Assembly: GCF_008801695.1 (NCBI RefSeq)
Contig: NZ_VZPF01000028.1
Location: forward strand, 1-55,128
Direction of reading: 5' to 3'
From: Pantoea stewartii subsp. stewartii
Lineage (GTDB): Bacteria; Pseudomonadota; Gammaproteobacteria; Enterobacterales; Enterobacteriaceae
Length of the DNA stretch: 55,128 nucleotides
Every line of letters starts with the position of its first letter. Position 1 is the stretch's first letter. Under the pieces are notes generated by a model. It searched no databases, was not told the DNA's origin, and saw nothing but the letters and a program-made list of their open reading frames with translations. This document shows positions 44,210-55,001 of this stretch, piece after piece. Made by a program: the position numbers and the translations under genes.

Positions 44210-45208
44210 ATGATGCAGGATTTGCGTCTGATATTAATCGTTGTTGGCGCGATCGCCATTATAGCGCTTCTTATTCACGGACTGTGGACCAGCCGTAAAG
44301 AACGCTCTTCAGTCTTCCGCGATCGCCCGCACAAACGTTTGAAACAACGTGATGAACATGATGATGAGACGCTGACCGACGACGTTGATGACGGCGTCGG
44401 TGAAGTGCGTGTGCGTAATACGCGCGGGCACCAGGAGCCTCATTTTGACGACATCCGCGAGCCACAGCCTGAAGTGCGGCGTGAGCCTGTTAAGGAGCGC
44501 CCGCGTCAGCCTTCTGCGCCGCAGCCTGAAAGCGATCCTCTTTTTGACCCGGCACCGCAACCGGAACGTGCGCCACAACGGCCTGCACCGACTCGCCAGC
44601 CACCAGCCTTCACCGCACCGCCGGTTCAGGCCGATCCGTTGCTGGATAGCGATCCGCTGGACAGCGTTCAGCCTAATCCTGTTTATCAGGCCGAACCTGA
44701 GCCTGACTATGAGCCTGAACCTGAGGTGGTCAGTCCGCCGCCGCAGCCGAAACAACCTGAACCTCGTCCGCAGACCAGCAGTAAGCCCAAAGAAGCGGTG
44801 ATTGTGCTGCATGTCGCGGCGCACTCAGGCGGTCAGCTGAATGGTGAAGCCTTGCTACAGGGCATTTTGCAGGCCGGTTTTCAGTTTGGTGAAATGAACA
44901 TTTTCCATCGTCATCTCAGTCCGGCAGGCAGCGGTCCTGTGCTGTTTAGTCTGGCTAACATGGTGAAACCCGGTTCCTTCAATCCTGACGAAATGACCGA
45001 CTTCACCACGCCTGGCGTCTCCATTTTCATGATGGTGCCGTCGTATGGCGATGCGAATCAGAACTTTAAGCTGATGCTACAGTCCGCGCAGCGTATCGCG
45101 GACGATGTGGGCGGTGTGGTACTGGATGACGAACGCCGGATGATGACGCCGCAAAAGCTGGAAACCTACAAAGCGCGTATCCGCGATGTGGTCGGATCCC
45201 GCGAGTAA
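44210..45208 (+). CDS. zipA: Cell division protein ZipA
   Basis: A 332 aa essential division protein that tethers FtsZ to the membrane. N-terminal anchor helix ([20 protein letters not shown], about 5-24), charged stretch, Pro/Gln/Glu-rich flexible linker (about 85-190, for example [20 protein letters not shown]), and the C-terminal FtsZ-binding domain ([20 protein letters not shown] to the end). Start MMQDLRLIL at 44210 equals the E. coli start. A terminator separates it from ligA. Confidence 0.94.
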   Translation: MMQDLRLILIVVGAIAIIALLIHGLWTSRKERSSVFRDRPHKRLKQRDEHDDETLTDDVDDGVGEVRVRNTRGHQEPHFDDIREPQPEVRREPVKERPRQPSAPQPESDPLFDPAPQPERAPQRPAPTRQPPAFTAPPVQADPLLDSDPLDSVQPNPVYQAEPEPDYEPEPEVVSPPPQPKQPEPRPQTSSKPKEAVIVLHVAAHSGGQLNGEALLQGILQAGFQFGEMNIFHRHLSPAGSGPVLFSLANMVKPGSFNPDEMTDFTTPGVSIFMMVPSYGDANQNFKLMLQSAQRIADDVGGVVLDDERRMMTPQKLETYKARIRDVVGSRE

Positions 45209-45235
45209 TCCACACTTTTTCAAATTATTATGATG

Positions 45236-45260
45236 AACCCCCGCCTGTCGGGGGTTTTTT
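45236..45260 (+). terminator. Intrinsic terminator between zipA and ligA
   Basis: AACCCCCG-CCTGT-CGGGGGTT followed by six T (45255-45260). It ends 15 bp before the ligA start, so ligA needs its own promoter or depends on read-through. Confidence 0.88.
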
Positions 45261-45266
45261 ATCTGA

Positions 45267-47294
<2,028 letters not shown>

Positions 47295-47295
47295 A

Positions 47296-47514
47296 ATGGA
47301 TAAGCAGGCGCTGGTCGAGATTGCGAATACGGCCATGCCGTTTGGCAAATATAAAGGCCGGATGCTGATTGATTTGCCAGAGCCCTATCTGCTCTGGTTC
47401 GCCCGCAGCGGCGAGTTTCCGGCTGGTCGTTTGGGGGAGCTGATGCAGCTTACCCTGGCGATAAAAATTGAAGGGCTGGAAGGGTTAGTTAAACCTTTAA
47501 AGCGTGGTGACTGA
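47296..47514 (+). CDS. ypeB: DUF3820 family protein YpeB
   Basis: A 72 aa protein identical in context to E. coli ypeB after ligA. Conserved MPFGKYKGRMLIDLPEPYLL and FPAGRLGELMQLTLAIK. The ATG at 47296 follows the ligA stop by one base. The fold resembles the quorum/exonuclease-linked small DUF3820 proteins; function unknown. Confidence 0.9.
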   Translation: MDKQALVEIANTAMPFGKYKGRMLIDLPEPYLLWFARSGEFPAGRLGELMQLTLAIKIEGLEGLVKPLKRGD

Positions 47515-47518
47515 GTTC

Positions 47519-47538
47519 GCGGCCTCGCATGAGGCCGC
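47519..47538. terminator. Hairpin between convergent ypeB and yfeH
   Basis: GCGGCCTC-GCAT-GAGGCCGC, perfect 8 bp stem and tetraloop, in the 43 bp gap between convergent genes. No T tract. Confidence 0.5.
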
Positions 47539-47557
47539 GTGTCTGAACGTGTTTCTG

Positions 47558-48565
47558 TTATTTCTGCGATTCCACGACAGCCGCTTTGCTTTTCTCCGCC
47601 TGCAACGCATTGGTTCGCTTGTAGCGTCCGGCAATAAACGAGCACACCATCAACTGAACCTGGTGAAAAATCATCAGTGGCAGGACGATGATACCCACCG
47701 CGCTGGCGGGGAACAGGATATTGGCCATCGGCACGCCGTTCGCCAGGCTCTTTTTCGAGCCACAGAACAACACCACGATTTCATCGGGACGACTGAAGCC
47801 AAACAGGCGCGCAGCAAGATAGTTAATAATCAGCACCAGCGTCAGGAGCAGAATGCAGCCCGCCAGAATCCACAGCAGCGTATCAATCCCGACGCGTTTC
47901 CAGATGCCGTTCACCACCGCTTCGCTGAACGCGGAATAAACCACCAACAGAATGGACGTCTGATCGGTGATGCCAATCAGGCTACGGTTCCTTTCCACCC
48001 AACCGCTAATCCAGCGGCGTGACAGATGACCTAAAACAAACGGCACTAACAGTTGCAGCATGATTTTACCCACCTGCTCAAGGCCATCGCCTGGCCCGTT
48101 ACTGTTGACGTCCATCACCAGATTAACCAGCAGCGGGGAGACGAAAACACCTAACAGGCTGGATGCCGATGCGCTGCACACCGCCGCAGCCACATTGCCG
48201 CCAGCCATTGAGGTGAAGGCGATGGCCGACTGGACGGTGGCAGGCAAAATGCAGAGGTAAAGGAAGCCGGTATAAATTTCTGCGCCGACGTTAACCGGAT
48301 GCCACCAGACAATCAGCAGCCCCAGCGCCGGGAACATAACAAACGTACTGCACATGATCCAAAGGTGAAGCCGCCAGTGGCTGCTGCCTGCGATGATTTT
48401 TTCGCGTGACAGTTTGGCACCGTGCATGAAGAACAGCAGGGCGATGGCGGCGGTGGTCAGGTACGTGAAAAAGTCGACGAAGCCGCCTCTCGCCGGAATG
48501 AAAGAGGCCAGAAGTACAGTGATGATCAGCTTGATCATCATCGGGTCAATACGGAGAAATCCCAT
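47558..48565 (-). CDS. yfeH: SBF-like/bile-acid:sodium symporter family protein YfeH
   Basis: A 335 aa inner-membrane protein with about ten helices, of the SBF-like (BASS) family; E. coli YfeH is 332 aa and sits in the same place. Conserved LRIDPMMIKLIITVLLASFI, FFMHGAKLSREKI and FCGSKKSLANGVPMANILFP. Substrate unknown. Divergent from the LysR gene yfeR, a frequent regulator-target pairing. Confidence 0.9.
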   Translation of the reverse strand: MGFLRIDPMMIKLIITVLLASFIPARGGFVDFFTYLTTAAIALLFFMHGAKLSREKIIAGSSHWRLHLWIMCSTFVMFPALGLLIVWWHPVNVGAEIYTGFLYLCILPATVQSAIAFTSMAGGNVAAAVCSASASSLLGVFVSPLLVNLVMDVNSNGPGDGLEQVGKIMLQLLVPFVLGHLSRRWISGWVERNRSLIGITDQTSILLVVYSAFSEAVVNGIWKRVGIDTLLWILAGCILLLTLVLIINYLAARLFGFSRPDEIVVLFCGSKKSLANGVPMANILFPASAVGIIVLPLMIFHQVQLMVCSFIAGRYKRTNALQAEKSKAAVVESQK

Positions 48566-48660
48566 CGTTAAAATCCGGTTAAATTAAGTCTGGAGTGATT
48601 GTGCGTGATGAGGGTTTAGAAATAAAATTGATTTATTAAATGAATCTATGCGAGAAATTA

Positions 48661-49581
48661 ATGAATTACTCCCTACGTCAGTTACGCACCTTTGTGGCCG
48701 TTGCGCATTATGGTGGCTTTAGCCAGGCAGGGCAGGCGATTGGGCTGAGTCAGTCTGCGGTCAGCCACAGCATTAAAGAGCTGGAAGCGGAAACGGGCGT
48801 CCGCTTGCTGGATCGCACGACGCGCGAGGTGGTGCTGACCGAAGCCGGGCAGCAGCTGGCTTCACGTATGGAAAGGTTGCTGGAAGAGATAAACACCACG
48901 CTGCTGGATATTCGTAGCTATGGCGAACAACGCAGTGGTACGGTGCGCATCGCGGCGAGTCAGACGATCTCAGCCCGCCTGATGCCGCAATGCCTTGCCG
49001 CCAGTCAGCAGAGCTACCCGGAAATAAAGATCATCCTGCACGATCGGGTGCAGCAGGCCGTGCTTCAGAGCGTACGTCACGCCGAAGTCGATTTTGGCAT
49101 TGTGATTGGCCCGCTGAATGACAGTGAATTCGACTGTTGCGCCATACTGGATGAACCCTTTTTACTGCTGTGCCGGGAGGATGATCCGCTTGCTGAGGTC
49201 GGGCAGGCAAGGTGGCCGATGTTGGAGGGACGTACGATGGTGCTTCAGGATTATGCGTCGGGCAGCCGGATATTAATTGACGCGGCGTTACGTCAGCAGA
49301 ACATCAGTATCAATGTGGTTCAGGAAATCGGTCATCCGGCCACGCTGTTTCCTATGGTTGATGCAGGTATCGGGATCAGCATTTTACCCGCGCTGGCGTT
49401 ACCGCTTCCTGCGGGGCGCGCGTTAACGGTAAGACGTCTCTATCCTGAGATCAATCGCAGCCTGACATTAATTAAGCGCAAGAATCGCTCGTTAACGCCT
49501 GCGGGCGAGGCCATATGGCAGGAGGTGCGTCAGCAGGGAGCTCTGCTGACGCAACAACGTGCTTCCAGTCCTGCGTTTTAA
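48661..49581 (+). CDS. yfeR: LysR-family regulator YfeR
   Basis: A 306 aa LysR regulator: N-terminal winged HTH ([20 protein letters not shown], then [16 protein letters not shown]), then a substrate-binding domain. In Salmonella YfeR is linked to osmolarity-dependent control of yfeH; the divergent position here agrees. The start at 48661 ([11 protein letters not shown]) is preferred over an ATG seven codons upstream because the family begins just before the HTH. yfeR and the FlxA-like gene converge and overlap by 4 bp. Confidence 0.9.
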   Translation: MNYSLRQLRTFVAVAHYGGFSQAGQAIGLSQSAVSHSIKELEAETGVRLLDRTTREVVLTEAGQQLASRMERLLEEINTTLLDIRSYGEQRSGTVRIAASQTISARLMPQCLAASQQSYPEIKIILHDRVQQAVLQSVRHAEVDFGIVIGPLNDSEFDCCAILDEPFLLLCREDDPLAEVGQARWPMLEGRTMVLQDYASGSRILIDAALRQQNISINVVQEIGHPATLFPMVDAGIGISILPALALPLPAGRALTVRRLYPEINRSLTLIKRKNRSLTPAGEAIWQEVRQQGALLTQQRASSPAF

Positions 49582-49931
49582 ATATAGACGTCGAGCTGAT
49601 TATTTTGGGTAGGGCGATTGACGCCGTCGGCTGACACGGTTTTACCTTCTTTTTCCGCCTGTTTCGCTTCGGCTTTTTGTTGCTCTTTGCGTTGCAGCTG
49701 CTGGATTTGCGCTTCTAAAACCTGAATCTGCGCTTTGATTGTATCCTGCTGCTTCTTCTTTTCTTCGGTGGTCAGTGTCTTATCATCGCCCAGACTTTTT
49801 AACTGGTCGTTCAGGCGCGAAATCTGCTTATTCAGACTGGCAATTTGTGCTGCCGTGTCTGATGAGGCGCTTGTCGTATCTGACGTTGAGCCACTGCCGA
49901 TGCTCGGTGTGCTGGTTGAAATAGTTGTCAT
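49578..49931 (-). CDS. FlxA-like coiled-coil protein
   Basis: A 117 aa protein of the FlxA-like family: a Ser/Thr-rich N-terminus (about 1-27), a long coiled coil ([20 protein letters not shown] through about 90), and a polar tail. Family members often lie near flagellar genes but have no defined function. It converges with yfeR, with a 4 bp overlap of stop codons. Confidence 0.75.
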   Translation of the reverse strand: MTTISTSTPSIGSGSTSDTTSASSDTAAQIASLNKQISRLNDQLKSLGDDKTLTTEEKKKQQDTIKAQIQVLEAQIQQLQRKEQQKAEAKQAEKEGKTVSADGVNRPTQNNQLDVYI

Positions 49932-50086
49932 GATGATCTCCTTGCAATTAGACGTTTTAGGTTATCGGATGCGCGCGGCAAAAGCTTAATGCCTCAAAAT
50001 GTTAAATTTACGAAAAGATTTTTACAGATTAACGTTAGTCCTTAGCATTCAGTTGAGTAGACGGGTAACGGTGGCGGATACGGCTG

Positions 50087-50216
50087 TTGGTTTCATTATT
50101 TCGGCAGTGGGAAAAAGCAGGGCGGGTAACTGAACCTGCGGCAGATTCTCATTCCGCACGTCAGGCATCGGAGCGCAGAAACGAAAAAAGCGCCTTCAGG
50201 CGCTTTTTCCTGAATT
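50087..50216 (-). repeat. Degenerate third unit of the tRNA-Lys-derived repeat
   Basis: This segment still contains a diverged copy of the repeat core (GAACCTGCGGCAGATTCTCA here, GAACCTGCTGCAGGTTCTCA in unit 2) and its own terminator (AAAAAAGCGCC-TTCA-GGCGCTTTTT, 50184-50208), but begins with no clear tRNA 3' fragment on the far side. Transcribed leftward it follows unit 2. Confidence 0.6.
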
Positions 50217-50366
50217 TGGTGGGTCGTGCAGGATTGCCTCCGGCCCGGCGGGTGATGCTGGCGTATCAGCCTGAATCGCTGTGCGATTCAGTCGAACCTG
50301 CTGCAGGTTCTCATCCTGCACTTTTTACACATAGCAAAAAGGCGCCTTTAGGGCGCCTTTCTACAC
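50217..50366 (-). repeat. tRNA-Lys 3'-end repeat, unit 2 (150 bp)
   Basis: On the minus strand the unit ends in CAATCCTGCACGACCCACCA (complement of 50217-50236), the last 20 bases of tRNA-Lys with one or two changes, including encoded CCA. The body is nearly identical to unit 1 except for a 14 bp deletion, and includes GGCGCC-CTAAA-GGCGCCTTTTT, a terminator. Arrangement is like the rtT repeats of E. coli tyrT. Confidence 0.85.
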
Positions 50367-50530
50367 TGGTGGGTCGTGCAGGATTGCCTTCGGCCCGGCG
50401 GGCCTCGCCCTTCGGGTAATGCTGGCGTATCAGCCTGAATCGCTGTGTGATTCAGTCGAACCTGCAGCAGGTTTTCATCCTGCACTTTTTGCGCATAGCA
50501 AAAAGGCGCCTTTAGGGCGCCTTTCTACAT
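50367..50530 (-). repeat. tRNA-Lys 3'-end repeat, unit 1 (164 bp)
   Basis: Directly downstream of tRNA-Lys in the sense of transcription: first a terminator (stem AAAGGCGCC/GGCGCCTTT, 50499-50524), then a T-arm-like stretch (GCAGGTTCGA) with a CTGAATC/GATTCAG stem, and finally another copy of the tRNA-Lys 3' end (complement of 50367-50386). Near identity with unit 2 points to recent tandem duplication. Confidence 0.85.
50499..50524 (-). terminator. Terminator of the Val-Lys tRNA operon, with repeated copies
   Basis: Minus strand AAAGGCGCC-CTAAA-GGCGCCTTTTT begins seven bases after the tRNA-Lys CCA. An identical copy lies at 50336-50360 in unit 2, and a variant at 50184-50208. Several terminators in series follow this tRNA operon. 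Confidence 0.88.
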
Positions 50531-50606
50531 TGGTGGGTCGTGCAGGATTCGAACCTGCGACCAATTGATTAAAAGTCAACTGCTCTACCAACTGAGCTAA
50601 CGACCC
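50531..50606 (-). tRNA. lysV: tRNA-Lys (TTT)
   Basis: A 76 nt cloverleaf with anticodon TTT (loop CTTTTAA), T arm GCAGGTTCGAATCCTGC and encoded CCA. Last tRNA of the operon transcribed leftward, four bases downstream of the third tRNA-Val, as in E. coli valU-valX-valY-lysV. Confidence 0.96.
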
Positions 50607-50610
50607 GAAG

Positions 50611-50686
50611 TGGTGGGTGATGACGGGTTCGAACCGCCGACCCCCTCCTTGTAAGGGAGATGCTCTACCAACTGAGCTAATCACCC
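50611..50686 (-). tRNA. valY: tRNA-Val (TAC), copy 3
   Basis: 76 nt, anticodon TAC (CTTACAA loop), T arm with GGTTCGAACC, encoded CCA. Identical in sequence to the two copies upstream. Confidence 0.96.
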
Positions 50687-50727
50687 ACTTCGGTACTGCT
50701 TCACAAGAGTGTCATCTGACTAAGATA

Positions 50728-50803
50728 TGGTGGGTGATGACGGGTTCGAACCGCCGACCCCCTCCTTGTAAGGGAGATGCTCTACCAACTGAGCTAATCA
50801 CCC
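50728..50803 (-). tRNA. valX: tRNA-Val (TAC), copy 2
   Basis: 76 nt, identical to the other two tRNA-Val genes; spaced 41 bp from copy 3. Confidence 0.96.
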
Positions 50804-50850
50804 ATATCTTATCTCTTGTCACTGCGGGCCATCTTAAACCTTCTTAAGAG

Positions 50851-50926
50851 TGGTGGGTGATGACGGGTTCGAACCGCCGACCCCCTCCTTGTAAGGGAGA
50901 TGCTCTACCAACTGAGCTAATCACCC
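50851..50926 (-). tRNA. valU: tRNA-Val (TAC), copy 1
   Basis: 76 nt, first gene of the operon, 17 bp downstream of the -10 of a strong stable-RNA promoter. Confidence 0.96.
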
Positions 50927-50943
50927 CCGCTGTGTGGAGTCGC

Positions 50944-50971
50944 ATTATAGGGATAGTTGATTTTGAGTCAA
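50944..50971 (-). promoter_or_regulatory. Promoter of the Val-Lys tRNA operon
   Basis: Minus strand TTGACT (complement of 50966-50971), 16 bp spacer, perfect TATAAT (complement of 50944-50949), followed by the GC-rich discriminator GCGACTCC typical of stringently controlled stable-RNA promoters. Confidence 0.9.
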
Positions 50972-51195
50972 CGCTTTTTAAAACTTAATTGTGCGTTCGG
51001 TTTAATTTTAAACATCTCGCAGGGATTTTATCCAATATGCTGGTTTTCTTAGCAGAAATGCGGGCTTTGCTGCCGCTCTGCTACGTTGCATGCATTGAGG
51101 ATTCATCATCAGATGCTAGAATGTGCGCACTGTTTTCGCGTCTAACCTGTTTTTTGTCATCCAGACAAGAACCCGCGCATTTAAGGCAATACTGA

Positions 51196-52614
51196 ATGAA
51201 AATCAAAACTCGCTTCGCGCCAAGCCCTACTGGCTTTTTACATGTAGGCGGTGCTCGTACCGCACTCTATTCATGGCTCTTTGCTCGTCATCATCAGGGC
51301 GAGTTTGTGCTGCGCATCGAAGATACCGATCTGGAGCGTTCAACACCGGAAGCCATTGAAGCCATTATGGACGGTATTAACTGGCTGAGTCTGGACTGGG
51401 ATGAAGGCCCGTATTATCAGACCAAACGCTTTGATCGCTACAACGCCGTCATTGATGAAATGCTGGAAGCAGGCACGGCTTATAAATGCTACTGCTCTAA
51501 AGAGCGTCTCGAAACGCTGCGTGAAACCCAAATGGCGAACGGTGAAAAACCGCGTTACGACGGCCGTTGCCGCGACAGCCACGAGCACCATGCCGCAGAC
51601 GAGCCTCATGTGGTGCGCTTCCGTAACCCGCAGGAAGGCTCGGTCATTTTTGATGACCAGATTCGCGGCCCGATTGAATTCAGTAATCAGGAACTGGACG
51701 ACCTGATTATTCGCCGTACCGACGGCTCGCCAACCTACAACTTCTGTGTCGTGGTTGATGACTGGGATATGGGCATTACGCATGTTGTGCGCGGTGAAGA
51801 CCATATCAATAACACACCACGTCAGATCAACATTTTGAAAGCCATCGGGGCTCAGGTACCGGTTTATGCGCATGTTTCCATGATCCTGGGCGATGACGGT
51901 AAAAAACTGTCTAAGCGCCATGGTGCAGTCGGTGTTATGCAGTATCGTGATGATGGTTACCTGCCGGAAGCGCTGCTCAACTATCTGGTGCGTCTGGGCT
52001 GGTCCCATGGCGATCAGGAAGTGTTCTCCGTTAAAGAAATGACAGAGCTGTTTAGCCTGGACGCGGTGAGCAAATCCGCCAGCGCCTTTAATACGGAAAA
52101 ACTGCAGTGGTTAAATCATCATTATATTAATGCGCTGCCACCGGAGTACGTTGCCACGCATCTGCAATGGCATATCGAGCAGCAAAACATTGATACGCGT
52201 ACCGGCCCGGAGCTGGCGAAACTGGTTACGCTGTTGGGGGAACGTTGCAAAACGCTGAAAGAGATGGCGGCATCCTGCCACTATTTCTACCAGGACTTCA
52301 CAGAGTTCGATGCGGATGCCGCGAAAAAGCATTTACGTCCGGTCGCCCGCCAGCCACTGGAAGTGGTTCGCGATAAACTGGCTGCATTGACTGACTGGAA
52401 TGCCGAAACGGTGCATGCCGCTATCCAGCAGGCTGCCGATGAGTTAGGCGTCGGTATGGGTAAAGTCGGTATGCCATTGCGTGTAGCCGTTACCGGAGCA
52501 GGGCAGTCACCGGGACTGGATGTGACGGTCGAAGCGATTGGCCGCAGCCGTAGCGTTGAGCGTATTGAGAAAGCGCTGGCCTTTATTGCTGAGCGCGAAG
52601 CGCAGAGCGAATAA
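51196..52614 (+). CDS. gltX: Glutamate-tRNA ligase
   Basis: A 472 aa class I synthetase (E. coli 471) charging tRNA-Glu. The HIGH-type motif is in [15 protein letters not shown] (here HVGG) and the KMSKS-type motif is KKLSKRHG. Residues Cys/His of the zinc-type segment ([11 protein letters not shown]) are present. Divergent from the Val-Lys tRNA operon, as in E. coli. Confidence 0.96.
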   Translation: MKIKTRFAPSPTGFLHVGGARTALYSWLFARHHQGEFVLRIEDTDLERSTPEAIEAIMDGINWLSLDWDEGPYYQTKRFDRYNAVIDEMLEAGTAYKCYCSKERLETLRETQMANGEKPRYDGRCRDSHEHHAADEPHVVRFRNPQEGSVIFDDQIRGPIEFSNQELDDLIIRRTDGSPTYNFCVVVDDWDMGITHVVRGEDHINNTPRQINILKAIGAQVPVYAHVSMILGDDGKKLSKRHGAVGVMQYRDDGYLPEALLNYLVRLGWSHGDQEVFSVKEMTELFSLDAVSKSASAFNTEKLQWLNHHYINALPPEYVATHLQWHIEQQNIDTRTGPELAKLVTLLGERCKTLKEMAASCHYFYQDFTEFDADAAKKHLRPVARQPLEVVRDKLAALTDWNAETVHAAIQQAADELGVGMGKVGMPLRVAVTGAGQSPGLDVTVEAIGRSRSVERIEKALAFIAEREAQSE

Positions 52615-52712
52615 TCTTTCTCTTTGACGGCTGGCGGTGATGTTATCAGGACACTTACTGACAACACCCGACTAAAGTCTGAGCCGCGGGACGTGATTGT
52701 CAGCGGCGCAAA

Positions 52713-52741
52713 AAAACCGGAAGCCTCGCGCTTCCGGTTTT
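52713..52741. terminator. Bidirectional terminator between gltX and yfeC
   Basis: AAAACCGGAAGC-CTCGC-GCTTCCGGTTTT, a 12 bp perfect stem with A and T runs on either side, between convergent gltX and yfeC. Confidence 0.92.
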
Positions 52742-52742
52742 C

Positions 52743-53114
52743 TTATTCTTCACGAATGCCCAGACGCTCAAGCACACCTTTTATCCCTTCCCGCAAAATC
52801 AGGGCCATAAGTTGATCCTGTTCATTCTGACTCATTTGCTGGACAGAACTTATTAATAACGCAGGTAATGAATTAGGTGGAGGAGTATAATTGCCTGTAA
52901 GTTCATTGAGATTACGTGTCGACTGAATAAAGCTTTTTACGCGCTCATCAATGTGGATCAGTCTCGCTTTTCCGCCCTGAACGCCGGGTTTTGGCGTCGT
53001 CGTCCAGTTCTCGCGTTTGATCCATTTGTTCACCGTCTGCCGACTGTAGCCCGTTTCGATTGCCAGTTCTTCCGGAGTAAGCCATTCCTTTTTCACGATG
53101 CTGTCCCTGTTCAA
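52743..53114 (-). CDS. yfeC: Putative DNA-binding protein YfeC
   Basis: A 123 aa protein with an N-terminal MerR-like/DUF1323 HTH (WLTPEELAIETGYSRQTVNK, then NWTTTPKPGVQGGKARLIHI) and a C-terminal LMALILREGIKGVLERLGIR, closely matching E. coli YfeC in the same neighbourhood. E. coli has both yfeC and yfeD; only one is present here. Target unknown. Confidence 0.9.
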   Translation of the reverse strand: MNRDSIVKKEWLTPEELAIETGYSRQTVNKWIKRENWTTTPKPGVQGGKARLIHIDERVKSFIQSTRNLNELTGNYTPPPNSLPALLISSVQQMSQNEQDQLMALILREGIKGVLERLGIREE

Positions 53115-53207
53115 TACATTAGCTATACATATTACAGGAAATCGTAACGGGTGAAAGTAACGGAAAACGAAATTGCCTTTTGTCTCTCAACAAAAGGCAA
53201 TGAGGAA

Positions 53208-53996
53208 TTATTGCGCAGTGTGTGCCTGTTCGGCAGCGGGGCGGAACGCCAGGAAGTAAGCCAGACCCACGAAGACGGCACCGCCTACAGCATTACCTAA
53301 AAATACCGCCACAAAATTCGGGAAGTATTCAGCCCAGGTCATCTGACCGGCGAAAATCGCCGCAGGAATAATGAACATGTTGGCGACAACGTGCTGGAAA
53401 CCAATCGCCACGAACGCCATCACCGGGAACCACATGCCAAAAATTTTACCGACGACATCTTTACTGGCGAATGCCAGCCAGACGGCCAGGCACACCAGCC
53501 AGTTACAGCCAATGCCGGAGATAAAGGCATGCAGGAAATCGGCATGCACCTTCGCATTCGCAATCGCCAGCGTTTTTTTCAGGTAATCACCTTCGGTCAT
53601 GGCCAGCATGTGACCAAAGAACCAGGCAATCGCGATGCTGCCGAGGAAGTTCGCAATCGTTACCCAGAACCAGTTACGTAATACGCTGTAACCGCTAACA
53701 CGGCGGGCAAACCAGGCAATGGGCAGCGTCATCATGTTACCCGTTAGCAACTCGCCCCCGGCCAGAATGGTCAGGATCAATCCCACCGGGAACACGGCAG
53801 CCCCTAAAAAGCCACCAAATGACCCCCAGTCTGCGGGTAAAGAGTTAATGACGTGAACATCCAGCAGGAACCCTGTAGCAATAAAGGCACCGGCCATGAA
53901 ACCAAGAATGATAAGGGAGCTAATGGAGGCATGGCTTTTGGCCACCCCTGCCTGAATCGCCAGTTGGGCGATCTCTTTAGGTGTATGCAGCGACAT
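53208..53996 (-). CDS. Formate/nitrite transporter (FNT) family channel
   Basis: A 262 aa inner-membrane protein of the FocA/NirC family with six helices. Family signatures: GAAVFPVGLILTILAGGELL, TGNMMTLP, SGIGCNWLVCLAVWLA (half-helix region) and the pore histidine segment AIGFQHVVANMF. It probably conducts a small monovalent anion such as formate or nitrite; which one cannot be told. It has no pflB or nirBD neighbour, so its context gives no clue. Absent from this spot in E. coli K-12. Confidence 0.88.
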   Translation of the reverse strand: MSLHTPKEIAQLAIQAGVAKSHASISSLIILGFMAGAFIATGFLLDVHVINSLPADWGSFGGFLGAAVFPVGLILTILAGGELLTGNMMTLPIAWFARRVSGYSVLRNWFWVTIANFLGSIAIAWFFGHMLAMTEGDYLKKTLAIANAKVHADFLHAFISGIGCNWLVCLAVWLAFASKDVVGKIFGMWFPVMAFVAIGFQHVVANMFIIPAAIFAGQMTWAEYFPNFVAVFLGNAVGGAVFVGLAYFLAFRPAAEQAHTAQ

Positions 53997-54357
53997 ATAT
54001 TCTCTATTGATTTTAGTGGTGGAGCGAAAACGCCTGGTTGAAGAACGGTGCGCTGGAGAAAACCATGCAGCCGTATTAAATAGCGGGCTAAGTTTTACAC
54101 GACATTACAGGGAAGACAAGATAATTCCTATAACATATTTAACGATGCATTAACTTAACGCCGATCAAAAAGGTTTAACCCCGACCAGACACCTTACATC
54201 ATATTAACAAGCTCTTTTTCTGCGCAAACGGACGTCATCGCGTTAAGTTTGCCGTCTTTTTCAGCGATCAAACACAGAATGTGATTTTGCCGTTGACACT
54301 CCCTGGGGGGTTTCATATTATGCCGTCCGTCGCGTAACACGACGGTTTTTTCGGTTC
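53997..54357. other. Intergenic region between the FNT gene and the tRNA-Ala operon
   Basis: A 361 bp AT-rich stretch holding the FNT promoter region (minus strand) and the tRNA-Ala promoter. I see no protein or RNA gene in 54000-54290. Confidence 0.6.
54293..54321 (+). promoter_or_regulatory. Promoter of the tRNA-Ala operon
   Basis: Perfect TTGACA (54293-54298), 17 bp spacer containing a G run, TATTAT (54316-54321) and a GC-rich discriminator (GCCGTCCGTCGCG), the mark of a growth-rate-regulated stable-RNA promoter. Confidence 0.88.
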
Positions 54358-54433
54358 GGGGCTATAGCTCAGCTGGGAGAGCACTTGCATGGCATGCAAG
54401 AGGTCAGCGGTTCGATCCCGCTTAGCTCCACCA
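54358..54433 (+). tRNA. tRNA-Ala (GGC), first copy
   Basis: 76 nt with anticodon GGC (loop ATGGCAT), T arm GCGGTTCGATCCCGC, encoded CCA at 54431-54433. Corresponds to the alaX/alaW pair of E. coli. Confidence 0.95.
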
Positions 54434-54478
54434 AACTTCTCCCAAAAGTTTGGCACTGAAAAAACGATTTCCAGATGT

Positions 54479-54554
<76 letters not shown>

Positions 54555-55001
54555 ATCATCTTTTTCTATTCAAAATCAATAAGTTAAAAGATTTCGAGTG
54601 AGTGACTTTACTCATATACTGCCACAGTGTTGTTAGTGGCGATTTGTGAGAATAACATCCCTGTGGCCTGTAGTTACTAGCTCGAACAGGTAGCAGTTCA
54701 AAACTCGAAAGCTAATGACGCGCCTCCGTCTCAAAACACTTCTTACAAAACAGTCTGATCATACGCATTTAAGCCGGATGGGCGGCCATACACGGCCACT
54801 AAACAGGTTTATGGTGGTAATGCTCCGGTAGCTACAGATCCGGCTCTGCCAGCGTCTCAGCCACGCTCCCGCAAGGGTACACGGTTATCCTGATAAGGTG
54901 TGGTCATTCTGGACAATTATTGATGAAGTCGCTACGCTCCGCTTGTTGGTAGTATTACCAACGGGGCTTATTGGCTCCTATGGTTTTTTTATATAGACAC
55001 C
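54555..55001. other. Unassigned 447 bp region between tRNA-Ala and IS903
   Basis: No recognisable gene. A 38-codon frame at 54715-54831 (MTRLRLKTLLTKQSDHTHLS and 18 further residues) is open after the tRNAs, but I cannot assign it. In E. coli nupC and related genes lie near here; none is seen. The stretch could be a decayed element or a tRNA-associated insertion scar. Confidence 0.35.

Noticed and set aside
50087..50419. A 110-codon frame on the plus strand over the tRNA-derived repeats
   Set aside because: It runs through terminators and tRNA fragments; its internal repetition only mirrors the DNA repeats.
50611..50926. Three identical 76 bp blocks that could suggest a CRISPR-like or repeat array
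   Set aside because: They are tRNA-Val genes with complete cloverleaf and CCA; spacers differ in length and no cas genes are present.
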